Shown here one piece after another: positions 22,301 through 35,376 of a stretch of 64,000 bases of DNA. The notes under the pieces are model-generated. The model saw nothing but the letters and a program-made list of their open reading frames with translations. It did not search any database and was not told where the DNA came from. The stretch comes from Siphonodentalium dalli. Its lineage: Eukaryota > Mollusca > Scaphopoda > Gadilida > Siphonodentaliidae. Location: contig CP136067.1 in the NCBI GenBank assembly GCA_032622095.1, positions 54,727,899 through 54,791,898 on the forward strand, read 5' to 3'. A program made the position numbers and the translations under genes. Numbering within the stretch: the first letter of the stretch is position 1; every line of letters starts with the position of its first letter.

Positions 22301-25300
22301 TGTATTCATATTACACATGAATTGACTGTAACATGTATTCATATTACACATGAATTGACTGTATACATAAACATGTATTCATATTACACATGAATTGACT
22401 GTAACATGTATTCATATTACACATGAATTGACTGTAACATGTATTCATATTACACATGAATTGACTGTAACATGTATTCATATTACACATGAATTGACTG
22501 TAACATGTATTCATATTACACATGAATTGACTGTAACATGTATTCATATTACACATGAATTGACTGTAACATGTATTCATATTACTCATGAATTGACTGT
22601 AACATGTATTCATATTACACATGAATTGACTGTACCATGTATTCATATTACACATGAATTGACTGTATACATAAACATGTATTCATATTACACATGAATT
22701 GACTGTAACATGTATTCATATTACACATGAATTGACTGTAACATGTATTCATATTACTCATGAATTGACTGTAACATGTATTCATATTACACATGAATTG
22801 ACTGTAACATGTATTCATATTACACATGAATTGACTGTAACATGTATTCATATTACACATGAATTGACTGTAACATGTATTCATATTACACATGAATTGA
22901 CTGTAACATGTATTCATATTACACATGAATTGACTGTAACATGTATTCATATTACACATGAATTGACTGTAACATGTATTCATATTACACATGAATTGAC
23001 TGTAACATGTATTCATATTACACATGAATTGACTGTAACATGTATTCATATTACACATGAATTGACTGTAACATGTATTCATATTACACATGAATTGACT
23101 GTAACATGTATTCATATTACACATGAATTGACTGTAACATGTATTCATATTACACATGAATTGACTGTAACATGTATTCATATTACTCATGAATTGACTG
23201 TAACATGTATTCATATTACACATGAATTGACTGTACCATGTATTCATATTACACATGAATTGACTGTATACATAAACATGTATTCATATTACACATGAAT
23301 TGACTGTAACATGTATTCATATTACACATGAATTGACTGTAACATGTATTCATATTACTCATGAATTGACTGTAACATGTATTCATATTACACATGAATT
23401 GACTGTACCATGTATTCATATTACACATGAATTGACTGTATACATAAACATGTATTCATATTACACATGAATTGACTGTAACATGTATTCATATTACACA
23501 TGAATTGACTGTAACATGTATTCATATTACACATGAATTGACTGTAACATGTATTCATATTACACATGAATTGACTGTAACATGTATTCATATTACACAT
23601 GAATTGACTGTATACATAAACATGTATTCATATTACACATGAATTGACTGTACCATGTATTCATATTACACATGAATTGACTGTATACATAAACATGTAT
23701 TCATATTACACATGAATTGACTGTAACATGTATTCATATTACACATGAATTGACTGTAACATGTATTCATATTACACATGAATTGACTGTAACATGTATT
23801 CATATTACACATGAATTGACTGTAACATGTATTCATATTACACATGAATTGACTGTAACATGTATTCATATTACACATGAATTGACTGTAACATGTATTC
23901 ATATTACACATGAATTGACTGTATACATAAACATGTATTCATATTACACATGAATTGACTGTAACATGTATTCATATTACACATGAATTGACTGTAACAT
24001 GTATTCATATTACACATGAATTGACTGTAACATGTATTCATATTACTCATGAATTGACTGTAACATGTATTCATATTACACATGAATTGACTGTAACATG
24101 TATTCATATTACACATGAATTGACTGTAACATGTATTCATATTACACATGAATTGACTGTATACATAAACATGTATTCATATTACACATGAATTGACTGT
24201 ACCATGTATTCATATTACACATGAATTGACTGTACCATGTATTCATATTACACATGAATTGACTGTATACATAAACATGTATTCATATTACACATGAATT
24301 GACTGTAACATGTATTCATATTACACATGAATTGACTGTAACATGTATTCATATTACACATGAATTGACTGTATACATAAACATGTATTCATATTACACA
24401 TGAATTGACTGTAACATGTATTCATATTACACATGAATTGACTGTATACATAAACATGTATTCATATTACACATGAATTGACTGTATACATAAACATGTA
24501 TTCATATTACACATGAATTGACTGTAACATGTATTCATATTACACATGAATTGACTGTAACATGTATTCATATTACACATGAATTGACTGTATACATAAA
24601 CATGTATTCATATTACACATGAATTGACTGTACCATGTATTCATATTACACATGAATTGACTGTACCATGTATTCATATTACACATGAATTGACTGTATA
24701 CATAAACATGTATTCATATTACACATGAATTGACTGTAACATGTATTCATATTACACATGAATTGACTGTAACATGTATTCATATTACACATGAATTGAC
24801 TGTAACATGTATTCATATTACACATGAATTGACTGTAACATGTATTCATATTACACATGAATTGACTGTAACATGTATTCATATTACACATGAATTGACT
24901 GTAACATGTATTCATATTACACATGAATTGACTGTAACATGTATTCATATTACACATGAATTGACTGTAACATGTATTCATATTACACATGAATTGACTG
25001 TAACATGTATTCATATTACTCATGAATTGACTGTAACATGTATTCATATTACACATGAATTGACTGTACCATGTATTCATATTACACATGAATTGACTGT
25101 AACATGTATTCATATTACTCATGAATTGACTGTACCATGTATTCATATTACACATGAATTGACTGTAACATGTATTCATATTACACATGAATTGACTGTA
25201 TACATAAACATGTATTCATATTACACATGAATTGACTGTAACATGTATTCATATTACACATGAATTGACTGTATACATAAACATGTATCCATATTACACA

Positions 25301-25958
25301 TGAATTGACTGTATACATAAACATGTATTCATATTACACATGAATGACTGTATACATAAACATGTATTCATATTACTCATGAATTGACTGTACCATGTAT
25401 TCATATTACACATGAATTGACTGTAACATGTATTCATATTACACATGAATTGACTGTATACATAAACATGTATTCATATTACACATGAATTGACTGTAAC
25501 ATGTATTCATATTACACATGAATTGACTGTATACATAAACATGTATCCATATTACACATGAATTGACTGTATACATAAACATGTATTCATATTACACATG
25601 AATTGACTGTAACATGTATTCATATTACACATGAATTGACTGTAACATGTATTCATATTACTCATGAATTGACTGTAACATGTATTCATATTACACATGA
25701 ATTGACTGTATACATAAACATGTATTCATATTACACATGAATTGACTGTAACATGTATTCATATTACACATGAATTGACTGTAACATGTATTCATATTAC
25801 ACATGAATTGACTGTAACATGTATTCATATTATACACATGAATTGACTGTAACGTGTATTCATATTACACATGAATTGACTGTAACATGTATTCATATTA
25901 TACACATGAATTGACTGTAACATGTATTCATATTACACATGAATTGACTGTAGCATGT
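19330..25958. repeat. 33-bp satellite array with 40-bp spacer-type units
   Basis: The basic 33-bp unit is ATTCATATTACACATGAATT followed by GACTGTAACATGT. Variants are TACTCATG for TACACATG, CTGTACCATG for CTGTAACATG, and a 7-bp longer form reading CTGTATACATAAACATG. The total of 6.6 kb implies on the order of 195 to 200 units. Units are almost identical over the whole array, and the right end degrades (TATACACATG forms at about 25831 and 25899). A TACTC, then ACC, then TATACATAAAC run of three variants recurs at about 19578, 20955, 21301, 21671, 22585, 23185 and 23357. Because 33 is divisible by three, both strands carry long apparent ORFs. They stop where 40-bp units shift frame, so they are not genes. 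Confidence 0.97.
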
Positions 25959-26884
25959 CCTCTGTGACTTACAGTATTGAGAAAAATACCCCCTTCAGTG
26001 GTCAAATTTATTTCCTGCAACGTTTTGGTTTTTCCTCCAAAATAGTCCGATATTCCGTAAACTGGATCCTGGATCCCATGTCTTTTTAAAGCCGGATTCC
26101 AGAGGAGGGGATTATATAGGCTCCTTTGTTGCATCAACATCATTCTCTAATTCAGCAGAACACGCCAGTATATCAAAGCAATTTGGCAGGACCGCCCGAT
26201 GGGGGTTGGGTAACTCGGTGCACCTGTACTATATACCCATGTAACACCCTGGCGATATAGGACAACTCAAAGAATAAACGTTACAAAAAGTATACTTACA
26301 CGTCGATTATGACTTCCTATCCATGCACAACATTTGAGGAGAAAACAAAAGCGAAAAACGAAAATGACAGAAAACATGAGCCGTGATATGTCACTCTACT
26401 ATACAGTATATGCTTTATATCATGTAGTAACCCCGGCAATCGGTTAGCGTGTATAACATCTGGAAGCTATTCGTTGTTGGATATCGTGCGAGCGAGTCTT
26501 CTATGCATCTATTACTTGTTTCACTTCTCGCTCCAACATATATATGCAGCTATAGGAATATGTTAGATGGGGAAGGGCGAGTTATATGCGAGCGCCATTT
26601 TCTTAGGAAAAACTGATGTATGAATTCAGTAAGCGTCGAGCAACACTATATAGCAAATATAGCGATTTTATGGTTTGGCCAAAGTCAAATTTAATAAATA
26701 ATTGCGCTTTATAGTGCAATTGACGCGCACATTTGCTCTTGAGCTCTTATTTGAGTAAAATTCCAGAGCATGGATATTATTGTTTTTGTCTACTGGTGTG
26801 TGATAACCATCCCTTAGCCAGATGAATCTAATTAATTATAGAACAATTGATCTATATTGTTGGTCATTGGATTCTTTTCTCAAT
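25959..26884. other. No recognisable gene
   Basis: The minus ORF at 25928-26143 partly overlaps the array end and shows no motif. The rest is AT-rich spacer. Confidence 0.5.
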
Positions 26885-27430
26885 CATTATCGATGCCAGC
26901 TAACCCATTGAGCACATTGCCGAAAAGATTTTGGTGATTGGCCGCCCGTAACTGAAGTTGTGGCGATTCGTGCGATTGAATATTGCATTATGGATTGTGC
27001 AGTCTGAATCGTTAATCTTCCTCTTGTCACCGACCAGATTGCAAAATATGTTGTGTATATAATTAATTCTTTAATGTAATTAATTATTAGTGCAATTTTA
27101 AGACATTTGATGTCAACGGGACCTATCTAATAAGATTCTTCGGGTCAAATTATTCATATGTGCAAAGTTCAGCTCCGATGTTCTAGTGGTTTCTGCATAA
27201 ACAATCAGTAGATAAAAAGCCAATTGAGACAGCCTTTCAGGTTTGACACTGTGTGTCGCTAGTAATCCCTCATGTGACGTCACATGGAGGAAGAATAACA
27301 ATTCAGGCTGCATAATCCATAATGTAATATTCAATCGCACAATCGCCATAACTTCAGTTACGGGCAGTCTGTCGATCACAAAAAACTTTTCGGCAACGTG
27401 CTCAGTTAATTAGCGGGCATCGACATTGAC
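26885..27430. repeat. Foldback/MITE-like inverted repeat with about 120-bp arms
   Basis: Arms at about 26885-27015 and 27295-27430 are inverted copies (shared GCCCGTAACTGAAGTT, GTGCGATTGAATATT, ATTATGGATT). The 280-base centre has no gene. The ORF at 27113-27379 (minus) lies inside the repeat and is incidental. Confidence 0.85.
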
Positions 27431-28449
27431 AGTGTAATCCCTTAACCCATTTTAGCCCATGTTTTTCAACCTTTACCAGTATTAAACAACTATACTATTT
27501 TTATATCTCACATGGAAATAAATAAAACTACTTACACTATGGTAGCGGTGACAGGCTCCGTAGTTTAAATGGTCTGTTATCATCACTTTTTACCCATAAA
27601 TTACAATAATTTGTCTTTATTGTCCATGTGTCTATACCACTTCAGGACATAACAGTTGGGACCATCATCTACAGCGAAGTACATTATTAAGGAACAGATA
27701 ATAACTAAGAAATATATTCCCCGCGTTTTATTTTTTCAACTTTATATAAGGTTCCCTGTCAAAACTTCAAAAAGTTCCAAGGTTTTGTACTGGTGGAATA
27801 TGATCTCTACGGACGTTAGCCAGAGTAGAGATTCATGGCATGACCTAGAGATCCTCTATATATATGTAGGTGACGAACATGATGAATGTTCACTTCTATG
27901 TGAGAAATCTTGCTGCAATTGTTTAGCATATAACTTCAAATTATGACGTATATAATAATGGGTTTCCGGTCCTGTTCATTTTATAGTTGGAACTTTCCCT
28001 TGGAACATTATATTCTCTCTCGTTTGCCTAAAAGTGGATATAAACAACGATTACACACCCCTCGTAATTCGGTGCAGTATATTTATACACAGCCACGGAG
28101 GCGACAGCAGCATCGATGAGGAAGCCAATGAGATACTATATTATTTCCTCTGTAAGCTTATACACCCATATCCTGTTGGCATATTCGATAAGAGGGCCCG
28201 GACAAGTGTACCTATATATCTCAAGATTCGAGCATCGAGGACTATACAACATGCTGCTTCTCGTTAAAATAAATCCGGGTGTAACAACGGTATAATAACA
28301 GAGAAAATATTGTCTTTAAAATTGACAGTACAACCATAAACATTCGCATATACTGGCGGTGCATGTCATGCACGCCCATATGAATAAAATACGTCGGTAC
28401 AAAATCTGGTGAATGTACCCAGGCCATTTTACACGGGGACTGCACCAGG
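27431..28449. other. No recognisable gene
   Basis: Short ORFs at 27656-27946 and 28034-28267 (plus) carry no motif I recognise and have no partner features such as splice-site pairs I can support. Confidence 0.45.
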
Positions 28450-28600
28450 GATGGGTCCATTACATTGCAAAGTAATGCATTACATGCATTACCATTACTT
28501 GACATTTTTTGCATTACCATTAACATTACCATTACATGGAAAACTCAATGTAATGCATTACCATTACTTTGAAAAGTAGTGCATTCCCATTACATTTGAT
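28450..28600. repeat. CATTACCATTAC low-complexity repeat
   Basis: Irregular tandem GCATTACCATTACTT-type units, some with GTAATGCATTAC dyads. Confidence 0.8.
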
Positions 28601-28789
28601 GATGGACTTGTTGAATAAATAAAACGATTTTTTTTATGAACTTTATTGGATATCAAAATAAAATGAAGCACATAAAATAAACACATAACGAACATGAACA
28701 AGGTCGATGGTCAAGCACACACTCTGGGCCTGCTTCAGATGTTGTGTGTTGAGGGCTTTCTCAGTGATGAGCTTCGTGGTAACCGGACA

Positions 28790-29135
28790 TTGGTAGTTGG
28801 TATCGTGGGTCAAGTTGTTCAGTCACTGCACCCATGTATACCATGTAGCACGTACCAAGTAAACATTTATATCTACTTGCAAAGTAAACCCGTGTACCTG
28901 TACCCAAGTCATTTGAACAGTTAACAAGGGTACTGTACCCATGTATATATACCATGATGCACGCACCCATGTGTGCCCTGGTATATACCAAAGTAAACCC
29001 TATTACCTGTACCAAAGTTTACCCACGTCATTTGGGCATTTTACAAGGGTATTGTACCCATGTATAGTATGGTGCACGTACCCAAGTATATACCAAAATA
29101 CTGGTACTTTACCATGGTAGTACCAGGATACGCTT
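28790..29135. repeat. GTACCCATGTATACC-rich degenerate repeat
   Basis: Repeated GTACCCATGTATA, AAGTAAACCC and GTACCAAGT-type phrases, roughly 115-120 bases apart at 28833, 28935 and 29056. Looks like a decayed tandem repeat. ORFs through it are incidental. Confidence 0.65.
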
Positions 29136-30273
29136 TTAGAAGGCAATTTGAGGCAACATGCATACCATGCATGTTGCACGACGAATCAGTAAATAATGGC
29201 ACATGTCATTACATAAGGTGCTAAACTATTCTTGACTTACTTAGTTATAACAATGTTATTGTCCTATTCTTTTAACTGTTGAGTATGGCACCGGGTACAA
29301 TTGTTTTGCACTGATTAAACAACAAACTATGATCTTCTCACAAAAAGAGACAGAAAACCCATGACTGAGATATCTGCACGAACGGACAAAAATAAATAAT
29401 TTCCAAATAAAGAATGATAACTCTAAAATAAATGGAAAACGTCAACAACGTCATTTGTTCATCTTTTTAAAGCAGTCATGGTGGTGAACCTCCATACAAA
29501 ATTTCATTTAGACCCTATAACCATTAAATTTTGTTGAAGCTATATGCACGGACGGGAAAAAACACAAATTTCCCGATAAAACAAGATGGCTGCTGGCGGT
29601 CATGTTTTAAAACAATATTGGGATAAAGGTTGACAGCTCCCATCTAGAGGCCACCCCAAAAATCCATATGAAGTTTGGTGACAATCGGACGAGGGATGTG
29701 GCATGTGTGTGCCGAAGGATTTAGTCACGTAAAGAGTAAAATCCATTTTCACACTAAGTCTCATCAATATTATTATATAAGTTACTCAATAAGGGCCGTA
29801 ACTCTTGGTAACTCCGCCGGAAATGGACGAAATCCGCTGTTTCTTCATACTCTTTCTCCCCTCGTTTATTCATCATCATACCGTAGATCATTACAATCCG
29901 ACTGACGATGACCAATATATAGAGCTTCAAAGTTGTTACGGGCGGACGCACGTACTTATATGGAGCTCATTACGCGCGCCGCGTGTATACTAATGTACAA
30001 ATTCTTGTTTCGCCTGGGCACTGGGGTTTACGATGGGGGTTTTATTTATAGAAAAATGGATTTTTTGACGGATTTAAAAGTCGAACTGCGCGACCAGGAG
30101 GCCAAGTCCGGTAAAAGGTGTAGTTGGGAATTTCAATTTCGTTTATTGTCCTTTACATTATTATGTTCAATATTTGATCACTCTGGGTGGGTTCCTCGAC
30201 TCGAATACAATATTTTTTACCCCCGAAGCCAAAGAAATAGTAATTTATGAGTGTCTAATCGGATTGAGTACCT
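29136..30273. other. Spacer with one fragment of the AAGATGGCTGCTGG family
   Basis: At about 29583-29745 the sequence AAGATGGCTGCTGGCGGTCA, CATATGAAGTTTGGTGACAA and AAGGATTTAGTCACG matches repeats at 37370, 56060-56880 and 59040-60250. The remainder has short ORFs without motifs. Sequence near 30180-30240 recurs inverted at about 36815-36895. Confidence 0.6.
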
Positions 30274-30357
30274 TTAATGATAGACGCCACAACCGTCTCC
30301 GATTCCTACGCTCCCGGTGAGAGTAGGAATCGGAGACGGTTGTGGCGTCTTCATTAA
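30274..30357. repeat. Perfect 28-bp-arm GC-rich hairpin
   Basis: Arms 30282-30309 and 30323-30350 are exact reverse complements (28 of 28) with a 13-base loop. TTAATGA (30274-30280) and TCATTAA (30351-30357) extend the stem by 7 bp past a single unpaired T at 30281. It is much more GC-rich than its surroundings. Confidence 0.95.
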
Positions 30358-31375
30358 TGATGGCCATATTAACATATTTGTGTACGAAAAAATAGCCGCA
30401 ACTCCTCAATTAGATTCCACCTATATAACCTCACAATTGGTTTAAACAATATTTAATTTGAACTAATACAGAACATAATTACATACAATAAATACAAAAC
30501 ATATAAAAAAAAAAATTAGTGTTAAAAAAAGGATTGGGCAACAAGCTTGGGGGCTTTTGTTAAGTCCTATCCTCAGGAAATAAATGTTACCCCAATTGAT
30601 ACCATTGGGGTATAGCAGACGGGTTTGGTTCTGTGTGGTCCGAATAATAAAGTTTAGGTGAAGGGATAGGAGGGAGAAAGGGAGTGCAGGCGGTGGTTGA
30701 AAATGGGTCGGTGAACTTACTATTAACAGTAGGATAAGATATATCACGGAGAAATAAGTGAGGATTGTATCGTTACGCCACCTGTGGTGTTTCTAGCTTC
30801 TGTTAGTTTGATATTGTGTGGTGGACAGGGCGAATGTATTCTTGGAGATTTTGTGTACCTTACTCAATCGTACCGATAGAATCACGTAGATGCCGAAATT
30901 GTAAAGTTAACGTCACCGGTGTATAATATGTTTATGAAAATATGATAAATCGTATCGATAGAGTCAGGATAGGCTGAAATTGTAAACTTAAAGTCACTTG
31001 TTGTTGAAAATATAAATAATTTGATACACTGAAAATAATGTGTAACCCATTGCGAACCCCCCCCCCCCCACCCCTGGTGTAGTGAAGTGAATTGTGGGTA
31101 GTTTCATTGTGAATATTCTCCGCCATCTTTATTTTCTGGAATTATCACCAAGATTTCTCCACTCTATTCTCTTAAACTACACCCGAATCGGTCAAATTCT
31201 TTTGATAATTCTATCTAAATACATCTTAGCTACTATTCGGATCTGCTGTCCCGGTCTAAAAAAAGGGATAGTTTGACCAAAACGACTATTGACCAAAACT
31301 TTGTTTACAAATTGAGCGCACTCGATGACCGGGTTGACCGGAATGACCCGTCCACGCTGCAAATTTATTATCGAA
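30358..31375. other. No recognisable gene
   Basis: AT-rich with a poly-C run at 31059-31069. The ORF at 30463-30747 (minus) is compositionally biased and without a motif. Confidence 0.5.
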
Positions 31376-31725
31376 AACAAATTCAATTTCTTCCATATAA
31401 AACATAATTACGCGCTGGACTGGTCATTTTAGGAATATATATGTATCCCATGCACATACACCAAGTTTCAGCTTAAAATTTTGAAAAATGACAGTTTTAT
31501 TGACATAAATCGATTTTAATGGCAAATGCCATGTTAAATTTTATCATTGAAAACAATTCATTTCTTCCATCTAAAACATAATTACGTGCTGTACTCTGTA
31601 ATTTTAGGAATATATAACTATCCCACGCACAAACACCAAGTCTCAGCTTAAAATTTTGAAAAATGACAGTTTTATTGACATAAATCGATTTTAATGGCAA
31701 ATGCCATGTTAAATAAATTTTTGGG
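31376..31725. repeat. Two-copy tandem duplication, about 174 bp
   Basis: TTTCTTCCATATAAAACATA at 31387 and its near-copy at about 31561, with CATAATTACGCGCTGGACT and GTGCTGTACT variants, then CAGCTTAAAATTTTGAAAAA and CGATTTTAATGGCAAATGCC in both copies. The minus ORF at 31497-31835 crosses it and is incidental. Confidence 0.85.
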
Positions 31726-32766
31726 CCCTGCAGATATTTTCTGAGCTGTTCCATATTGGCACTAGAGTCCATATTTGACCGGTTACACCTGATAATTGTG
31801 CGACAGTACAGTCGCGTTACTTTATACATCAACATTGGTCATTATCACCCGACAATTTATTTTGGTCTATCGTATCAACCCCTATTTTCTCCCGCATAGC
31901 CTGACTAAGTGTCAACATTGGTCTTTATCGCTCCACTAATTTGTATCGTTTCATCGGTATGAATTCCATATCCAATTATCCACATATAACCAACCCAACC
32001 TCTAATCCCGGTCCAATTTATTTATTTCTTTCATCGGTATAGTCACGTTACGTAATATTGTATCGCGTGATACTTGTACTTATATGTCTATGGTATTACT
32101 ATAGTATACCGTATACGTATATCAATTGCTATTCCTTTCTATATAATCCTGGTGCCATCTATAGACATAGAGATAATTTCAGACCCCCCCCCCCCAATTT
32201 TATATCATTGCTGCTTTAGTACAGTCGCGATATATTACATGGCAACATCGCTCCACTAAAATTTATGTCAGTTCATCGGTACAAACCCCTTTTTCTCCGA
32301 GTCCATATAACCAATCCAACATCTTATAGAAGTCCATAAATGACTATTATGGCACTATATAGAGATGACTAAAATTCTGACACCCCCTATTTTACAGCCT
32401 TGTTGCAATGTTCAGTAGAGTTGAGATGCATAATATGTCAACATTGGTCATTATCGCTCTATAAATTTATATTGGTTCAACCCTTAGTTCCCTGTATCGC
32501 CCACCCCTCCCTGAATTTATTTTTTCATTTGTATTATAGTCTCGTTACGTACACATTTTATCTCTTGTAACTTTTGCTTCAATACGTCGAGTTCCGCTGC
32601 AGGGAATACAAAACTGACAACATTTTGAAATGTTAGCAGGCTTCAAACTCATCTTATCCAAGAAAAACTCTGGTTACATAAGAAATTTGTGTATATGGTG
32701 TACGCGCATTTGTTGAGTTAAAAACCAAAGGTCCCAAGTCAAGGTCCAAATCCCCAACACACTGTT
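31726..32766. other. Spacer with a degenerate CAACATTGGTCATTATCGC repeat
   Basis: Phrases CAACATTGGTCATTATC, CTCCACTAATTTGTATC and TTCATCGGTA recur at about 31829, 31914, 32245 and 32439, suggesting an old tandem repeat. Poly-C at 32184-32194. No gene. Confidence 0.5.
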
Positions 32767-33315
32767 GTGAGGTTTAATTCCATCTACAAACAGTAATGTC
32801 CAAAGTAATTTATCACTTAACCACAGCAAAATTATGGGTATTTTTTCATGATTTTAAATCCTGAAAAATTACCCATAATTATGCTGTGTTTAAGTGGTCA
32901 ATAATTACTTTGGGCATTCCTGTAACCAATATAAGGATTTGAGGTTTAATGATAACTCAATCCTCATACAGTAATGTTCAAAGTAATTGACCACTTAAGC
33001 ACAGCAGAATAATGGGTAATTTATCAGGATTTTAAATGCTGAAAAAATACCCATAATTCTGCTGTGGTTAAGTGGTCAATTACTTTGGGCATTACTGTAA
33101 CCAATATAAGGATTTGAGGTTTAATGATAACTCAATCCTCATACAGTAATGTTCAAAGTAATTGACCACTTAACCAGAGCAGAATTATTTGTAATTTTTC
33201 AGGATTTTAAATCCTGAAAAATTACCAATAAGTCTGATCTGGTTAAGTGGTCAATTACTTTGGGCATTACTGTAACCAATATAAGGATGTGAGGTTTAAT
33301 GAGAACTCCATCCAC
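32767..33315. repeat. 175-bp tandem repeat in which each unit is a hairpin
   Basis: Three units (starts about 32770, 32942 and 33117) and a fourth partial (33293). Each unit has AGGTTTAATGATAACTC, then an imperfect inverted repeat running from AGTAATGTTCAAAGTAATTG to its complement CAATTACTTTGGGCATTACT. Its core pairs CCACAGCA with TGCTGTG and is symmetric about GATTTTAAATCC-type sequence. Confidence 0.92.
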
Positions 33316-33660
33316 ATAACTAATAAATATGTGGGAAAATTAAAACAAAACAAATTCCATGATGGCGTCCAATATGGACTGCCTAATTCTGCTCCAAAAC
33401 ATGTATATTGAATATATGGATGTTTATTGGGGGAAACCGATTATTTCAATGATATTTTCATTAACTGGGATCCAAAACCTGACTTACTGGAGCGTGCTTC
33501 GCGCGCGACTGTATCTTAAGCATATGTGCATATTTAATAAGCCAACAATTGGAATCCCAACAGAAGATTGGCGTGGGTCCCTTGTGCGATCTGTCCATCG
33601 AAAATTATTTAGACATCTCAAGACACGTAAGACCCAATAACTTAATATACAGAATAGATA
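33316..33660 (+). other. Unassigned 93-codon ORF in otherwise plain sequence
   Basis: 33359-33640 reads as an ORF with hydrophobic stretches, but I recognise no motif and see no coding partner. It may be chance. Confidence 0.2.
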
Positions 33661-34175
33661 CATCTATTGCCTGAGTGACTAATATTTATATTTGTTACAA
33701 TGAGGTCAAATAGTTGCGAAGCCAGCACCACAATTCTTTCCCTCCATAGTAAATCTTAAAACTGGCAACTTCTAAAGAATTATTAATTTACCTTATATTT
33801 GGTATGGAGCGTCCTTGGTTTACTGGAGTTCAGATTTGTTAACACCACGTCACCAAGTTAATTACTTGCGAAGCCACAGCCATAACTATTTCCCTCCATA
33901 GTAATTCTCAAAACAACTTCTTAAGAACAATTGACCAGGTCAGTCGCGCAATTATTGGAAGAGCCACGGTCAATCATTTAAAAAAAACAAATGCTACATT
34001 TAAATTATTGCTTTATTTAAACAAAACAAAACAAAATGAGAAAATTAACTTTTACTACTTGCTAAATTTTATCTTTTAATTATTTCATTTAAATTTTAGT
34101 ATTTACAGCATACTAAGTCCAAGTCTTTATAATCTGTTGAGTGACCCCACAGTCGTTTACTTGCTTTGTTAGTAA
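33661..34175 (-). repeat. Truncated minus-strand copy of the (GGAC)n-tailed family
   Basis: The complement shows the AACAAATCTGAA, CCAAATATAAGGTAAAT and AGTTATGGCTGTGGCTTCGC phrases. Its 5' start is at about 34137-34175, where the minus strand reads GTAAACGACTGTGGGGTCAC, close to the 5' start of the copies at 14655 and 57093. Confidence 0.7.
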
Positions 34176-34261
34176 TAATTTGAAGGATTACTTTTTTAAA
34201 CGCAATTGTTATCAAAATATTTTATGTATTTTTTATAATTTCTATTTATATGTAATACTAT

Positions 34262-34306
34262 AATCTAGCTTGGTGGCGTTACCATTTCTGACTATGGTTT
34301 TCTTGT
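34262..34306 (+). pseudogene. LINE fragment related to 838-875
   Basis: CTTGGTGGCGTTACCATTTC and TGACTATGGTTTTCTTGT are the same as the complement of 838-875 and read LGGVTISDYGFL. The similarity ends soon after. Confidence 0.75.
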
Positions 34307-34625
34307 TTTAAATTGATCACCATTTATTGTCACAAGCCAGTGAAAAGTCTTAATGCAAATAAATTTGAGCACGCTACGACCCAATTGGAGAGAATTCCAA
34401 ATCGGCGGAATATCAGAATTATTCACATTCCTTTAATGAGCTTTTTAGTTAATGTATTTAATAAGTATTTAATAAGTGACGAAATGTGTATGTACCATAC
34501 ATAATTATTCCAGTATAGAGGGCGAGGTGGTAGGGCTAAAACACGCACAGTGACTACAATTTAAGACATTACATATAGGTTATTAGTAACACGCGTGTTT
34601 CGGCTTAAACCACCGTACCCGTGAG

Positions 34626-34940
34626 TCAGAAACGCCCAGTACAGACAATGAACTTCTGTACAACATCGAAAATTTTAATGTTCAAATCATCAGCGAGATC
34701 AGGAGACCCATACAGAAGTACATCAGGTGATATTATAATTGATGGCAGATCAGCTAACATTTCAGTTCTTGCTTGAGTATATAATGGACATTTCAAGAGA
34801 AAATGATATGCAGATTCAATTTCAAAGCCACCACAAGGACACATCGGGGACTCTTTAAGGTGATTTGTGACAAGGTCTTTGTTCAGGTTACTGCACCCCA
34901 ATCTGATTCTAGTATGATAATTGTATGTGCACAAATCCCC
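34626..34940 (-). pseudogene. LINE ORF2 C-terminal zinc-knuckle domain
   Basis: The minus frame reads RIRLGCSNLNKDL, then SPMCPCGGFEIESAYHFLLK, then CPLYTQAR, ending CTGRF and a stop. The C-x-C-x8-H-x4-C arrangement, the CP-x-Y-x3-R extension and the TGRF terminus are usual for a molluscan or cnidarian LINE C-terminus (from memory). It is a different family from the LINEs at 49-3540 and 9701-18650. Upstream reverse transcriptase is absent. Confidence 0.8.
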
Positions 34941-35372
34941 GTAGAGGTAAATATACTCTTGTCAAGCTTCAAAACGATTCAGAAAAGAAGGTGTATACGA
35001 GTTCGGACAAAATTATGTCATGTTGCAAAAATTTCTAAGTCGAATAATTGAAATAACTCCACTAAAAAGGTCTGACCAAGCTTATAATTGACAGTGTACA
35101 GGTTCCCATAGTTATAAATACCATGCCAAGCATTGGGTGGGGGGGGGGGGGGGGGGGTCGTGACAAAATTGACAAAAATAATTTCCGCTACCTGACCACC
35201 CACCCACCCCTCTGTGCAATTTTGTTAAAAAAAAAAAATTCCAGGCCAACTTTTTAGACCCACCCCCCAAAAATAGCAAAATAGAAATTAATTTATTATT
35301 CATAATAATATGAACTAAAATTATATCAGCCTGTTTCTTTCTAGCAATTACTATTTAGCATATTCCAACATA
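34941..35372. other. Spacer with homopolymer runs
   Basis: Contains a fragment like 55238-55320 (AAAATTATGTCATGTTGCAA, ATAACTCCACTAAAAA), a poly-G run at 35139-35157 and an A run at 35228-35239. No gene. Confidence 0.6.
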
Positions 35373-35376
35373 TTAA

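Noticed and set aside
19315-25230. Long ORFs on both strands encoding 11-residue periodic peptides
   Set aside because: They are produced by a 33-bp tandem unit without stops and break wherever a 40-bp unit shifts frame. There is no start context and no non-repeat domain.
19330-25958. CRISPR-like array
   Set aside because: Units are contiguous with no unique spacers, and the sequence is animal nuclear DNA.
33359-33640. Possible small membrane protein
   Set aside because: A single ORF without motif, promoter or homologue I can recall. Left only as an unassigned stretch.
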